A DNA stretch of 64,000 nucleotides from Strongylocentrotus droebachiensis (GCA_035222895.1 JAVYIG010001607.1:1-64000); one strand, 5' to 3'. Positions 57,941 through 61,769 are shown, counted from the stretch's first letter. Numbers and translations are program-made. Notes: a model not told the origin generated them from the sequence alone.

Positions 57941-60278
57941 CTTCTCTCTTTCTCTATCTCTCTCCCTCTCTCTTTCTCTCTCTCTACCCCTTTATGTGAT
58001 GAAATAAAGCCTGGAGGAAATGTTGCCAGACCAACAGTCGGTTCATCTCTAAATTCCAGTAAACAAAACAAAAATAGCTAAAAACAACAAAAGACAAACT
58101 TACCTTGATGGAGAGTCTGTTGCACGTAACCTTCGAAATGACAATCCATGATGGCAACTCCAGGACGTCCATCAGAACCCGCTCATCTAATTCTAGGTTG
58201 GTCAGCTGACCTTCCCCTTTAAGTGTGCTAAGACCTATCTTGTCCGATGACAGGTTCTTGACGAATCTACATGAAAACAAGAATCAAAGCAAAATAGGAT
58301 TAGGTCACATAAGGCTTGTCCTCATCAGACTGAAGATGCAAAAAACCTGCTATTTTAACTAGCCTGATCTCAAAGAAGCCAGCTAATTTGCATCGTCATC
58401 AGCCTGAGTTGCAATTAGCGGGCTATTTGGTCGAGCAAATATCCAAAGAAATCCTGGTCTTGTTTCCAAAATAATTTGCGCCTGTTTGTGATGAGCATAT
58501 CGGTCTGGTGAGGACGCAATTTTTAGCTTTGGGGAAATATCCCTAGTCTGAAAATAGTAGGTTATTTTACAACTTTGGTCTGATGAAAACAGGCCTAAAG
58601 AAAGGTCATAATGTGGGAGTCATATGGGATTGTGGTTTATTCACTTGATTTTACACTTGTTCATCTTATATTTTCTATGGTACATATAAGCTGATCTTCC
58701 CCTTTAAAGAGAAGGTTGAGTTCTGGGAAGAGGTGAAAAATAATTTGTGGGCGTTATCATTCATATTATGCAAGTGTGGAAGAACATCAGATAAGACATG
58801 TTACCTGAAAATCATGGCTCTTCAAAAGCCTTCATATTCTAAATATGTCATGTAACATCGTAAAAATCCAGGGTAGGATTTTTACGCCACGTGTTCGTGT
58901 AATCCCATATACATCTTTCTGTGTACAGTGTTTGTAACTTTACCAAGACTTGGCCAAATTTCTTATCATTTTGATGATTCCAGAACCTTGCAATACACAC
59001 AAATTGTAATATGCTAGATGATCAACCTTTTCTGATCGATTCCACACCGTTTCTTTCACAATGCAATCGCTGAATTCCTGATTGATGTCAATCGAGACTT
59101 ACAATTTGAACATAAGTTAGAAGTTTAAATTGGATAATGAAACACTTCCATGACTTCATGTTTCAATTTTAACTACTTTCGACTCTCATGAAACTTGTCT
59201 TGAATTCCACATCAAATAGTCATCAGTTTCACTAAATTTGTAAAAAAACAAACAGTAAATTAAACACAATGATGTTTTTAACACATTGAATGGCCAAAAT
59301 GGGCATAACCAATTTCTTCCAAACAAAAAAATAACAAACAAAAACTCTGAGTCTTGCAGCCTTGTTAACGCAAGGCAAGCCATCAAAGCATAGAGTCAAT
59401 GCTAATGCGTATCGACCTCTAGCGCTGTAATACGTGCTGAGAGGCAGCAATTGCACACCATACACACAATGCACACAATTGCGCACTTATGCACACAATG
59501 AATACAAAGTGGCTGATCAGCAAGTTTGACAGTAGATTCATGATTTGAAAGTTGACAAAATTGTATTTTACTGCTATTTAGCCTCAATTGTCACTAAAGT
59601 ACAGATTTTGAGTGAAATCATTTGAGTTTTGTACAAATACAATGGTGTTTGAAATGTTGAGAAATTGACAATCAATGGAGCAGTTTTTAATGTGTCTAGG
59701 TCTAGATCTACAGCCAGGATAGTATGCAGCTACGCGTGGTATGCAATTGTATCATGCAACAGTTTGCCGTGAAACCTGTGAGAAAGCGTATATCAAAGTC
59801 TTTGTTTTTAGGAAAAATACTCAAAAAACGATAGGAAAATTGACGAGAAACATTAACAACTTAGACCTAGTTTAAATCATGTCATCATGATCATTATTTG
59901 AACAATTGATGAAGATTCAGTCAATTATGCCTTATGGTATGTTTTAGAAGGGTATCTCGACGCCAGAGTTACTGGTCAAAGTATGGATATGATTCTGAAT
60001 TAGCTCCGATTTCTCTCCTGCATGCATCTTCATGCATCCATCTTGACAGACACAGAGTCAGACTCGCCAAATCTTCTAGATTCATCACTACATCAGCTCA
60101 GCTCAGCTCATCGCTCAGTTATCAACTTTAATGCCCATGTCCACACATACATTGTAGGCCTACACCGCAGTCATACTCACACTCACTCAGTCTTCGTGTC
60201 ACTCTACCGAATATTTATTATTTTATTCACTTACTTCGACAAGTGCTTGATGATTTGATTCTTGATAATCGACGTCAT
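12649..60278 (-). CDS. BLTP3 (UHRF1BP1L-like): UHRF1BP1/UHRF1BP1L-like bridge-like lipid transfer protein (BLTP3), 20 coding exons
   Basis: A single invertebrate orthologue of the vertebrate pair BLTP3A/UHRF1BP1 and BLTP3B/UHRF1BP1L (SHIP164). These are chorein-domain proteins of the VPS13 superfamily that form a hydrophobic groove for bulk lipid movement and act on endosomal and retrograde vesicles; SHIP164 binds the syntaxin-6 Habc domain (established for vertebrates). Twenty coding exons join in phase to 1,530 codons plus stop, close to the human length of about 1,460. Visible: chorein N-terminus (residues 1-110, with TLKGEGQLTNLELDE and WTKLKTHPICL), conserved LITNQGK, RLNDC.LVTSRLQVLLDDILWVLTDSQ, GGAMQISF...DYYPYH and LRLDNTTLLWLNQF blocks, a long Ser/acid-rich insert (about 850-1150), and a C-terminal coiled coil (1466-1530). 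The start at 60278 has context GAACCATGA; a TTTCTTTTTTAG just upstream suggests a 5' UTR intron. Many introns carry copies of exon edges. Confidence 0.93.
13450..14185. repeat. Direct duplication in intron 19 reaching into exon 19
   Basis: Unit 1 (from about 13450) and unit 2 (from about 13945) share CCAAAATACTTGGTAGGG, CACAACTCATCCCCAAACTT and TTTAACTAAATAAAGCCCA. The word TTACCTTTGACATG, which is the donor end of exon 19 at 14166-14179, recurs at 13928 just before unit 2. A SINE-like tail (GCGCATTTG..CGCTATATAAAT) sits at 13870-13925. Confidence 0.7.
14169..14277 (-). CDS. BLTP3 (UHRF1BP1L-like): BLTP3 coding exon 19
   Basis: Residues 1389-1425, ending LRIPSVRVHRSPDGAFHVK, the family's VHIDHLVVERSDDGSFHI block. 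Acceptor CTCTCACAG, donor GTAATG, phase 1. Confidence 0.92.
14352..14483. mobile_element. Short foldback element
   Basis: Inverted repeat with TGCGCATGT at the left and ACACATGCGCA at the right, and a near-perfect inner palindrome around ATTTTAAATTACG. No coding capacity. Confidence 0.6.
14700..14872. mobile_element. CAGTGAAACCTGT-family MITE, copy 1
   Basis: Begins CAGTCAATCCTG and ends CAGGTTTCACTG, with internal alternating AAAGACCACC motifs. Further family members lie at 28512, 38095 and 40132. Confidence 0.7.
14968..14990. repeat. (GAATT)n microsatellite
   Basis: Four to five GAATT units at the end of an AT-rich stretch. A second one is at 42535-42568. Confidence 0.85.
15034..15162 (-). 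CDS. BLTP3 (UHRF1BP1L-like): BLTP3 coding exon 18
   Basis: Residues 1346-1388, LSDVDLNFVKSSLTNLSSLV and PMPLDITVFNTAVTLQ. Acceptor ATTTATAG, donor GTTAGT, phase 0. Confidence 0.92.
15330..15700. repeat. Polypurine tract directly downstream of the exon 17 donor
   Basis: GA-rich on the + strand, hence CU-rich on the transcript, starting a few nt after the exon 17 donor. The Leu/Ser/Phe-rich minus-strand frames through it are compositional. Confidence 0.9.
15706..15863 (-). CDS. BLTP3 (UHRF1BP1L-like): BLTP3 coding exon 17
   Basis: Residues 1293-1345, with ALLRFTSGPLAETLCEQAGE and GYMQLQ, matching the family's LRFESGPGA.I..LLAEK.GFLQ block. Acceptor TTCTTTTAG, donor GTAAGA, phase 0. An array of decayed copies of its acceptor and first about 45 nt lies upstream. 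Confidence 0.92.
15864..16470 (-). repeat. Tandem array of exon 17 acceptor copies
   Basis: Seen on the - strand, units of about 74-88 bp repeat the sequence around the exon 17 acceptor (pyrimidine tract, TTTTAG, GTGACTATCATAG). AG boundaries recur at about 16034, 16121, 16195, 16283 and 16368. Decayed units lie near 15945 and 16460. Confidence 0.75.
16897..17590. repeat. 87-bp minisatellite, about 8 units
   Basis: The word AAGACTTTCATCCATT recurs at 16962, 17049, 17136, 17223, 17310, 17405 and 17492, a period of 87 bp with one 8-bp insertion near 17390. Each unit has TGGAACAGGGCCCAGCC and GCAATGTGTCCTA. It lies in intron 16. Confidence 0.95.
17591..18180. other. Intron 16 unique DNA, nothing recognised
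   Basis: AT-rich, with no repeat or coding signal that I can support. Confidence 0.5.
18181..19160. repeat. GTGTAAA/GTGTAGAA low-complexity repeat
   Basis: Irregular repeats of AAGGTGTAGAAGTGTAA-type units, dense at 18720-19160 and sparser at 18181-18360, running up to the exon 16 donor. Minus-strand frames through it (Phe/Leu/Tyr/His-rich) are compositional. Confidence 0.8.
19166..19285 (-). CDS. BLTP3 (UHRF1BP1L-like): BLTP3 coding exon 16
   Basis: Residues 1253-1293, DHATLKACVTRACIEEKLML and continuing to FLFNLPASTDN. The acceptor ACCTTTAAG has a weak tract, but it is the only AG that keeps the frame open and the phase right. Donor GTAAGC, phase 1. Weaker similarity than its neighbours. 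Confidence 0.78.
19480..19735. repeat. T-run, G-run and CT/TCC low-complexity block
   Basis: T14, G10, CTCTCT and TCCTCC stretches in intron 15, with no coding value. Confidence 0.9.
20080..20387. mobile_element. Foldback element with GTTTCATA..CTGTGCGTAAA arms
   Basis: The left arm GTTTCATACAACTGTGCGTA pairs with the right arm TACGCACAGCTTTATGAAAC. The right end has ACCCCCCAG while the left end lacks it, so the left terminus looks truncated. It lies in intron 15. Confidence 0.65.
20441..20692 (-). CDS. BLTP3 (UHRF1BP1L-like): BLTP3 coding exon 15
   Basis: Residues 1169-1253, with GCVHKLRQISVLTFDLYGV and LQMCNKNVVLRAAVLDINKA, the family's C-terminal beta-groove region. Acceptor TTACCCAG, donor GTATGT, phase 1. 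Confidence 0.9.
20935..21125. repeat. Polypurine tract directly downstream of the exon 14 donor
   Basis: GAGACAGA repeats on the + strand, CU-rich on the transcript, starting about 20 nt after the exon 14 donor. Confidence 0.85.
21148..21228 (-). CDS. BLTP3 (UHRF1BP1L-like): BLTP3 coding exon 14
   Basis: Residues 1142-1169, GSEFSQSLSTIDGPQ and so on to NLLPG. Low conservation, but splice sites (GTTTCAG, GTATGT) and phase 1 fit on both sides. A pyrimidine-rich tract follows its donor on the transcript strand. Confidence 0.8.
21497..21738. mobile_element. TTCAGAT..GAAGTGGTAAA MITE carrying an exon 13 fragment
   Basis: Inverted arms: GGCTCCTTCAGATTTGAAG at the left and, from the other strand, GCCTCCTTCAGATATAATG at the right. 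Inside, 21598-21656 is a direct copy of part of exon 13 (CGCTGGAATCACTGCT and AAAGTCCATGCCTTGCTC). A relative without the fragment is at 33491-33890. Confidence 0.65.
21877..23437 (-). CDS. BLTP3 (UHRF1BP1L-like): BLTP3 coding exon 13 (large)
   Basis: Residues 622-1142, 1,561 nt. The first 270 residues are conserved (VLIPVPDP, VTATNCR, FWKHAYEPN, DDVWGIKVDQVWADFVG, SFVDITINHYQLLFLLRLQQ). The rest is Ser/Asp/Glu-rich, probably disordered, ending GMDFETISVSSDSSEGF. Acceptor GCTATTCAG, donor GTGAGA, phase 1. The open frame runs a few codons past the donor to a stop, so intron 13 retention would truncate the protein. A fragment copy of the exon lies in the next intron. Confidence 0.93.
23752..23838 (-). 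CDS. BLTP3 (UHRF1BP1L-like): BLTP3 coding exon 12
   Basis: Residues 593-621, ending DHIDIRIDALMQK, matching the family's HVDVRVDGLMLK block. Acceptor CATTGCAG, donor GTAGGA, phase 0. Confidence 0.88.
23839..25060. other. Intron 11, no recognised gene
   Basis: AT-rich. A diverged dispersed repeat (around 24540-24660 and 24990-25045) shares the words GACTGCTA.GAGAGG and GACTCCAATTTC with 20725-20880 in intron 14. Confidence 0.45.
25061..25167 (-). CDS. BLTP3 (UHRF1BP1L-like): BLTP3 coding exon 11
   Basis: Residues 557-592, with QINPMQLRLDNTTLLWLNQF, a family signature. Acceptor TTCATCAG, donor GTAAGT, phase 0. Confidence 0.93.
25725..26294 (-). CDS. BLTP3 (UHRF1BP1L-like): BLTP3 coding exon 10
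   Basis: Residues 367-557. Starts SPRTHWQYFDDAMSLSDKW, then a Pro/Thr/His-rich linker, then KLMSSCIVFRIRALQLSNV and LPPEIPSIHVEYMSFYFPNE. The linker is less constrained and GC-rich relative to neighbours. Acceptor ATTGCAG, donor GTAAGT, phase 1. Confidence 0.93.
26446..27217. mobile_element. TTAA-flanked MITE with long inverted arms
   Basis: Bounded by TTAA at 26442-26445 and 27218-27221. The arms of about 150-180 bp share CTTACTTTCAATA, CAGAAAAATCAGACAAA and AGTTTGAGCAAAATCGG in inverted orientation. A TTAA target suggests a piggyBac-type non-autonomous element (inference). It lies in intron 9. Confidence 0.8.
27468..27554 (-). CDS. BLTP3 (UHRF1BP1L-like): BLTP3 coding exon 9
   Basis: Residues 338-367, SFKRRIEGGAMQISF and then FDYYPYHIA. 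The acceptor CTCCTAG with a long pyrimidine tract gives the only phase-consistent start. Donor GTAAGT, phase 1. Confidence 0.9.
27555..28500. other. Intron 8 proximal part, nothing recognised
   Basis: AT-rich with no supported coding exon; the open frames near 27828-28225 have no family resemblance. Confidence 0.5.
28512..28826. mobile_element. CAGTGAAACCTGT-family MITE, copy 2, split by another MITE
   Basis: Starts CAGTCAAACCTGT and ends CAAGTTTGACTG with AAAGGCCACC motifs. It is interrupted at about 28616-28752 by an element with ACAAAGCC..TTTCAATGACAAAT, the same as at 36005-36137. Confidence 0.65.
28616..28752. mobile_element. Nested MITE, GGACC..CACAAAGCC family
   Basis: Shares CCTTTTTTCAATGACAAAT, TCTGCTGATAACCAATCAGA and GTCATTTGTCACTG with 36005-36137. 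Confidence 0.65.
28830..30360. other. Intron 8 middle, no gene seen
   Basis: AT-rich with a GA/G-run at 29342-29365. No convincing exon or named repeat. Confidence 0.5.
30367..30730 (-). repeat. Tripled 3' end of exon 8 with donor site
   Basis: Two downstream copies (about 30367-30498 and 30499-30640) and the real exon end share GTTCTGTTACACATACATACC (split as GTTCTGTTACA and CATACATACC), TTCATTTCATCACAGAGGTG and the leading CCCCTTTTCAGTGAA word. Spacing is 131-142 bp. Confidence 0.85.
30686..30866 (-). CDS. BLTP3 (UHRF1BP1L-like): BLTP3 coding exon 8
   Basis: Residues 278-338, with FFERYDVPETSYHFFTKRVD and LHLCDEMN. Acceptor TGATGCAG, donor GTATGT, phase 1. Two copies of its 3' end and donor follow in the intron. 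Confidence 0.93.
31400..31675. mobile_element. MITE with GGGAGTGTTTCACAAAGA termini
   Basis: The left arm GGAGTGTTTCACAAAGACTA and right arm ATTCTTTGTGAAACGCTCCC are inverted. The inner arms also pair (CTATGGCAGGCC with GGCCTGCCATAG). It lies in intron 7, in the same family as the MITE at 12323. Confidence 0.8.
31728..31922 (-). CDS. BLTP3 (UHRF1BP1L-like): BLTP3 coding exon 7
   Basis: Residues 213-277, with ITIKKRLNDCSLVTSRLQVL and LDDILWVLTDSQIKA. Acceptor TCCCTCAG, donor GTATGA, phase 0. Two more copies of the acceptor and exon 5' part lie upstream in a 133-bp tandem array. Confidence 0.93.
31847..32245 (-). repeat. 133-bp tandem repeat, 3 copies, containing exon 7 5' end
   Basis: CAGATCTGAGGGATAAAATT recurs at exactly 133-bp spacing (boundary positions 31921, 32054 and 32187). 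Each unit carries the polypyrimidine/AG acceptor and about 75 nt of exon 7. Only the lowest-coordinate copy continues into the full exon. Confidence 0.95.
32246..32400 (+). mobile_element. SINE family A-like fragment
   Basis: GTTGTGGTATACTG followed by B-box-like GGTTTGAATCCCAGTCCGG, the same junction as in the SINE at 49996. The head is partly deleted and the tail absent. Confidence 0.45.
32404..32525 (-). repeat. Copy of exon 6 3' end with donor
   Basis: About 120 bp matching 32535-32655 with roughly five substitutions, including the donor word CTTTACCTAA-type junction. It lies in intron 6 just downstream of the real exon. No acceptor is visible at its other end. Confidence 0.9.
32553..32756 (-). 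CDS. BLTP3 (UHRF1BP1L-like): BLTP3 coding exon 6
   Basis: Residues 145-212, with DLRYSRIKDMNRGQVLTFK and ending RLITNQGK. Acceptor TTGTAG, donor GTAAAT, phase 0. A copy of its last 103 nt plus donor, with about five substitutions, lies at 32423-32525. Confidence 0.93.
33491..33890. mobile_element. TTCAGATATGAAGTGGTAAA-family MITE
   Basis: The left arm GGTTCGTTCAGATATGAAGT and right arm CACATATCTGAACGAGGC are inverted. It appears interrupted by about 180 bp of unrelated sequence around 33540-33725. Confidence 0.6.
34110..34640. repeat. Polypurine tract in intron 5
   Basis: AGGAGGAGAAGAAG-type sequence for about 500 bp with G10 near 34170. It yields long spurious frames on both strands. Confidence 0.9.
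34705..35466 (-). other. Unassigned 253-codon open frame in intron 5
   Basis: A minus-strand frame with ATG at 35466 and no recognisable domain. It includes a QFQFQFSFSF stretch produced by GAAACT repeats at 35158-35188. Codon and residue composition look like ordinary AT-rich intron, so it is probably fortuitous. It is the longest unexplained frame in the window that is not simple repeat. Confidence 0.25.
35867..36008. mobile_element. Foldback MITE, CCTGGGCA termini
   Basis: The left arm CCTGGGCATC..CATGAAACC and right arm GGTTTCATGAAACGCTGCCC pair, as do inner AAGTACAAGTTCA words. It abuts the next element. Confidence 0.65.
36005..36137. mobile_element. MITE, CAGGGACCCGTTTCACAAAG family
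   Basis: Ends CAGGGACCCGTTTCAC and, from the other strand, CAGGGCCCCATTTCAC. Relative of the nested element at 28616. Confidence 0.75.
36967..36984. repeat. G18 homopolymer
   Basis: Eighteen consecutive G in intron 5. Confidence 0.9.
37040..37425. repeat. ATC/ACC trinucleotide repeat block
   Basis: Long CATCAT, CACCAC and CCTCAT runs directly downstream of exon 5 on the transcript strand. At 37343-37372 it contains a copy of the exon 5 donor end (CACCTGTATATCAGCGTGAAA versus CATGAAA in the exon). Confidence 0.9.
37439..37547 (-). CDS. BLTP3 (UHRF1BP1L-like): BLTP3 coding exon 5
   Basis: Residues 108-144, with YGFPERVVDGMYVHVNSI and ending FHADIQ, the family's second groove strand block. 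Acceptor CTTCAG, donor GTGGGT, phase 0. A short copy of its 3' end lies downstream at 37343-37372. Confidence 0.92.
37989..38065 (-). CDS. BLTP3 (UHRF1BP1L-like): BLTP3 coding exon 4
   Basis: Residues 83-108, YLDQVELEMETCRDLRKTEN and six more residues, matching the family's SLDKV.MEM.TC block. Acceptor TCTTTCAG, donor GTAAGT, phase 2. Confidence 0.9.
38095..38180. mobile_element. CAGTGAAACCTGT-family MITE, truncated
   Basis: CAGTGAAACCTGTATATAAAG followed by a hairpin of AAGACCACT and AGTGGTCTTTATAGGCAGG. The right end is missing. Confidence 0.6.
38220..38400. repeat. CT-rich low-complexity tract
   Basis: CCCCTTTCTCTC-type repeats in intron 3. Confidence 0.9.
39077..39905. repeat. Pair of direct repeats with G21 run, intron 3
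   Basis: 39077-39231 is repeated at 39719-39870 (ATTATCTCCAGAC, AAGTGCTTAAATTATCCAAG, AATAATAAGTCTTTGCTCC). The TTTTCTTGGTCGC.ATATGAC plus G-run block at 39606-39660 recurs at 39873-39925. Confidence 0.85.
40132..40285. mobile_element. CAGTGAAACCTAT-family MITE
   Basis: Starts CAGTGAAACCTATCACAGTG with internal GTGGTCACT and AAAGGCCACCTGTC motifs; the right end is poorly defined. Confidence 0.55.
40355..40393 (-). CDS. BLTP3 (UHRF1BP1L-like): BLTP3 coding exon 3 (39-nt micro-exon)
   Basis: Residues 70-82, IPWTKLKTHPICL, near-invariant in the family. Acceptor TTATTCAG, donor GTAGGT, phase 0 on both sides. It is isolated from exon 2 by 17.7 kb of intron, so automated gene callers may miss it. 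Confidence 0.92.
40400..41910. other. Intron 2, transcript 3' part, no gene seen
   Basis: No coding signal. Some G and AT runs, with no repeat that I can name. Confidence 0.45.
41915..42160. repeat. Diverged relative of the 11938-12322 repeat
   Basis: GGCAACACGTTGAGAGAT and later TGTGATCAATATAGCCCTAA match the order of words in the 11938 repeat. Confidence 0.55.
43075..43125. repeat. (GA)n microsatellite
   Basis: GAGAGA runs interrupted by TATATA. Confidence 0.9.
43212..44784. mobile_element. hAT-like non-autonomous element, 1.57 kb
   Basis: Termini CAGGGCTCGAAATTAGC and, from the other strand, CAGGGCTCTCACTTAAC, flanked by TATAG on both sides (43207-43211 and 44785-44789). The TGCCCGGCTGGCAACCAA word occurs near both ends. 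No transposase frame. It contains direct repeats near 43657 and 43902 and a foldback at 44505-44630. Confidence 0.7.
44505..44630. repeat. Foldback of CCATGGTTACCATGG units
   Basis: AAATTACCATCCACCATGG near 44502 pairs with CCATGGAGGATGGTAATTT near 44620 across a central loop. Confidence 0.75.
44790..45935. other. Intron 2 DNA without recognised features
   Basis: AT-rich with many ACATGTAC words; no exon or named repeat supported. Confidence 0.45.
46090..46639. mobile_element. TA-flanked element with CCRTATTTGCCGGCG TIRs, nested
   Basis: Flanked by TA (46088-46089 and 46640-46641). Left end CCATATTTGCCGGCGTAAAG; right end reads CCGTATTTGCCGGCGATAAG from the other strand. Repeated GGTGCGGCCTAT motifs lie near both ends. 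The TA target suggests Tc1/mariner-type mobilisation (inference). It contains a tRNA-Leu-like stretch. Confidence 0.8.
46493..46580 (+). pseudogene. tRNA-Leu-like remnant
   Basis: GGGATGGCCGAGCGGTCTAAG matches the D-arm and A-box region of Leu/Ser type tRNAs, and the 3' part has ATCAAATCCCGACC then a T11 run, like a Pol III terminator. The acceptor stem does not close and the T-arm is poor, so I call it a remnant. Confidence 0.55.
47486..48362. repeat. 444-bp tandem duplication
   Basis: 47486-47929 and 47930-48362 are near-identical (shared TTATCGGAGTCGGGTCATAT, CGTCTGCTTGGGCAGTATTG, GATGGCCATCTGTTAGCTTA). Few differences, hence recent. No coding capacity seen. Confidence 0.93.
48601..48861. 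mobile_element. MITE with CAAAGTTGCAAAATAACC termini, copy 1
   Basis: Left GACCGAAGTTGCAAAATAAC and right GGTTATTTTGCAACTTTGGTC are inverted (right arm quoted as GGTTATTTTGCAACTTTGG). A second copy is at 58316-58595. Confidence 0.75.
49555..49625. repeat. (CT)n low-complexity
   Basis: CTCTCTCT runs with few interruptions. Confidence 0.9.
49996..50342 (+). mobile_element. tRNA-derived SINE, family A, plus orientation
   Basis: A-box-like GTGGTCTAGTGGATAAG, B-box GGTTCAAATCCC, a body with CACCCAGGTGT and CTCCCCAGGGAGTGGAGAA, and an AAGCGCGTAGAGAC..TTTATAAAAGCG tail. Same family as the minus copy at 6323-6662. Confidence 0.85.
50400..52985. other. Intron 2 DNA without a gene
   Basis: AT-rich. 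Holds a polypurine tract with G12 at 51535-51660. No exon or transposon that I can support. Confidence 0.5.
52990..53180 (-). mobile_element. tRNA-derived SINE, family C, 5'-truncated, minus orientation
   Basis: Complement of the body of the SINE at 54609-54890 (CTTTTTGCCCAATTGATCGT, AGATCGACGTTGCTCTATCC, CCTAATAG tail), lacking the tRNA head. Confidence 0.8.
53537..53840. repeat. 116-bp tandem repeat, 2.6 copies, palindromic core
   Basis: GGTAACCATGCATAAACATT begins at 53537, 53653 and 53769. Each unit contains AACCATGGTTACTCCATGGT, which can fold on itself. Copies are almost identical. Confidence 0.95.
54221..55385. mobile_element. Tc1/mariner-like foldback element, 1.17 kb, with SINE insert
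   Basis: TA-flanked (54219-54220 and 55386-55387). Both termini read CAGTGCGTCCCAGAAAAAAC inward, and the arms stay inverted-repeat for about 380 bp (for example GTATCGATGTT, GCATATTTCACGCATGAGTG). The centre has a second perfect-looking hairpin around GACTTAACTCCGTTTCGTTG. No transposase frame remains. A family C SINE has landed inside. Confidence 0.85.
54609..54890 (+). mobile_element. tRNA-derived SINE, family C, full head
   Basis: Head GTTGGCTCAGTCAGTAGAGC with B-box GGTTCGATCCCCGG, a body shared with 52990-53180, and an (ATT)n tail at 54850-54884. Confidence 0.85.
55390..56035. other. Intron 2 DNA, nothing recognised
   Basis: AT-rich, no exon or repeat supported. Confidence 0.45.
56036..56490. 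repeat. Pyrimidine-rich tract
   Basis: TCCTCCTTCT-type sequence with C13 near 56320. Plus-strand frames through it are compositional. Confidence 0.9.
56491..57780. other. Intron 2 DNA, nothing recognised
   Basis: ACATGTAC-rich unique DNA without coding signal. Confidence 0.45.
57791..57880. mobile_element. Short TIR element, GGCGGATC family, copy 2 (90 bp)
   Basis: Starts CAGGGGCGGATCTAG and ends TAATCCGCCCCTG, flanked by CCAGT on both sides (57786-57790 and 57881-57885). The interior is mostly G and C runs (G18 at 57823-57840). Confidence 0.8.
57905..57985. repeat. (CT)n low-complexity near exon 2 donor
   Basis: CTCTCTTT runs about 120 nt past the exon 2 donor, GA-rich on the transcript. 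Confidence 0.9.
58104..58266 (-). CDS. BLTP3 (UHRF1BP1L-like): BLTP3 coding exon 2
   Basis: Residues 15-69, containing FVKNLSSDKIGLSTLKGEG and QLTNLELDE, the most conserved part of the chorein N-terminus. Acceptor CATGTAG, donor GTAAGT, ends in phase 0. Confidence 0.95.
58316..58595. mobile_element. MITE with CAAAGTTG termini, copy 2
   Basis: Shares ACCTGCTATTTTAACTAG, GCCAGCTAATTTGCATC and TATCGGTCTGGTGA with 48601-48861. It lies in intron 1, about 50 nt upstream of exon 2. Confidence 0.75.
59345..59700 (+). repeat. Inverted duplication, arm 1 (intron 1)
   Basis: AAAGCATAGAGTCAATGCTA, ATGCGTATCGACCTCTAGC and CACTAAAGTACAGATTTTGA reappear in reverse complement at 62540-62870. Confidence 0.75.
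60235..60278 (-). CDS. BLTP3 (UHRF1BP1L-like): BLTP3 coding exon 1 (start)
   Basis: Residues 1-15: MTSIIKNQIIKHLSK, the conserved amphipathic start of chorein proteins. Donor GTAAGT; ends after two bases of codon 15, which exon 2 completes as Lys. Confidence 0.9.
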
Positions 60279-60302
60279 GGTTCTCTGTATACTCTACAAC
60301 TA
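60279..60302 (-). promoter_or_regulatory. BLTP3 5' leader and likely 3' splice site
   Basis: On the - strand TTTCTTTTTTAG ends about 24 nt before the ATG, followed by TTGTAGAGTATACAGAGAACC. It suggests that the start-codon exon is preceded by a non-coding exon further upstream. The promoter itself is not located. Confidence 0.45.
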
Positions 60303-60753
60303 AAAAAGAAATGAAAAACTACAAGGCTTCTTGCTATGATGGCCCAGTTTCCAATGACATTCTCTCCATTTTCGGTCCACGAATTATGACAACTTCTACT
60401 TGTCTACTTGTTATCGTTGATGATCGATATAACGGTATTCAATATTGGAGGATAGACGTTTTCCAGGTAGTTATCAAAAACATCTTATGGTTTTTATCAC
60501 AAAGTTTATTTGACGATGCATGAGAATATTTTTGATAATAAATTATAGAGTAAAAATATAATTTGATAAAGCAAATTTATTTGAAAACTTAAAAATATGT
60601 GTTTTATATAATAATTATTACGATTTATCACAGAAAGAAAGTCCACTATGAGAAAAAAGTTGGCATGAATCCGAAAATAGATGGCGCTTACTCAGCAAAT
60701 GTCAAAATGGGTCAATGGATAAAAAGTTTGCCGACCTAACAGTTCCGCTTCAC

Positions 60754-60754
<1 letters not shown>

Positions 60755-60788
<34 letters not shown>
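60755..60788. repeat. C34 homopolymer upstream of BLTP3
   Basis: Thirty-four consecutive C on the + strand, so G34 on the sense strand of the gene, about 480 bp upstream of its start codon. Confidence 0.95.
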
Positions 60789-60791
<3 letters not shown>

Positions 60792-61207
60792 CCATCCACT
60801 AATGGCCATCACAATGGCACACGAGACAGGGCCCCGGGATAAGGACTGAATTTTGGAAGATCTTAATTTCAGGCAAAGCTGTCTCTAGGTACTCTTTTTC
60901 AACTCGTTATTATCATGAGAAACCCAACAATGAAGCTAGCCATAATTATTGATTACTGTCAATCATAAAAGAACTTACAAGAGCCAAAAAAACGCTTACT
61001 ATTGAAGAAGGTAAAAGCCGTGCAAGAACTAGTTGACATCATGGGCAGTGGGAGCAACCCCCTCCAGGAAAAAATACCTATACCTCATCCCAAACTATAT
61101 AAGCCACATAATTTGAACATTATACTACTCCTTATTATATGTTCCAAGTACAAATAGGCCTAACACTTTCGATTTTCTACCAAAATCTTGCTATATAGGC
61201 AATTAAT

Positions 61208-61495
61208 CAGGGATGGATCCGGGGGGGGGGGGGGGGGGGGGGCCTACCAAAAAAAAAATGTTAAAATCAGCCCCAAATTCGCCAAAAATGTACTGGCAAA
61301 TAGGGATGTGCCCCCCCCCCCCAAAAAAAAAAGTGCTCTTATTGGCTCCCCCCCCCCCCCCGCCTATTTAGCGGCTGGCTGAGTTGTTGCGATTTTTTTG
61401 GGACCAAAAAAAATATATATATATGTCCTCTTACCCCCCGTGTGCCCCAACCTCACATTGTGCCCCCCGGGAAGATATTCCTGGATCCGCCCCTG
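61208..61495. mobile_element. Short TIR element, GGCGGATC family, copy 3
   Basis: Starts CAGGGATGGATCCGGGG and ends CTGGATCCGCCCCTG, flanked by TTAAT (61203-61207 and 61496-61500). G22 at 61221-61242 and C runs inside. Confidence 0.8.
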
Positions 61496-61769
61496 TTAAT
61501 ATAGGCTAGTCATTGACTGCTCTAGGTAGTACTAATTGAATCTTGAATTATCATTTTAATGTGAAATTGTGAATGATAGCTACAGGCTTACATTGAACTA
61601 ACATTTCTGAGAGGTCGGGTGTTGACGTTTCAGGCTCTGTAATTACTTTCTATATATACATTGTAGTAGGCTTTTTAAATACATTTGTTCCCTTTCTTTA
61701 AATAGAGTATACGATGCGCTTCAACGACGAAAAAACAAACATAATCGCTTATTTAAAAAATACCTCAAC

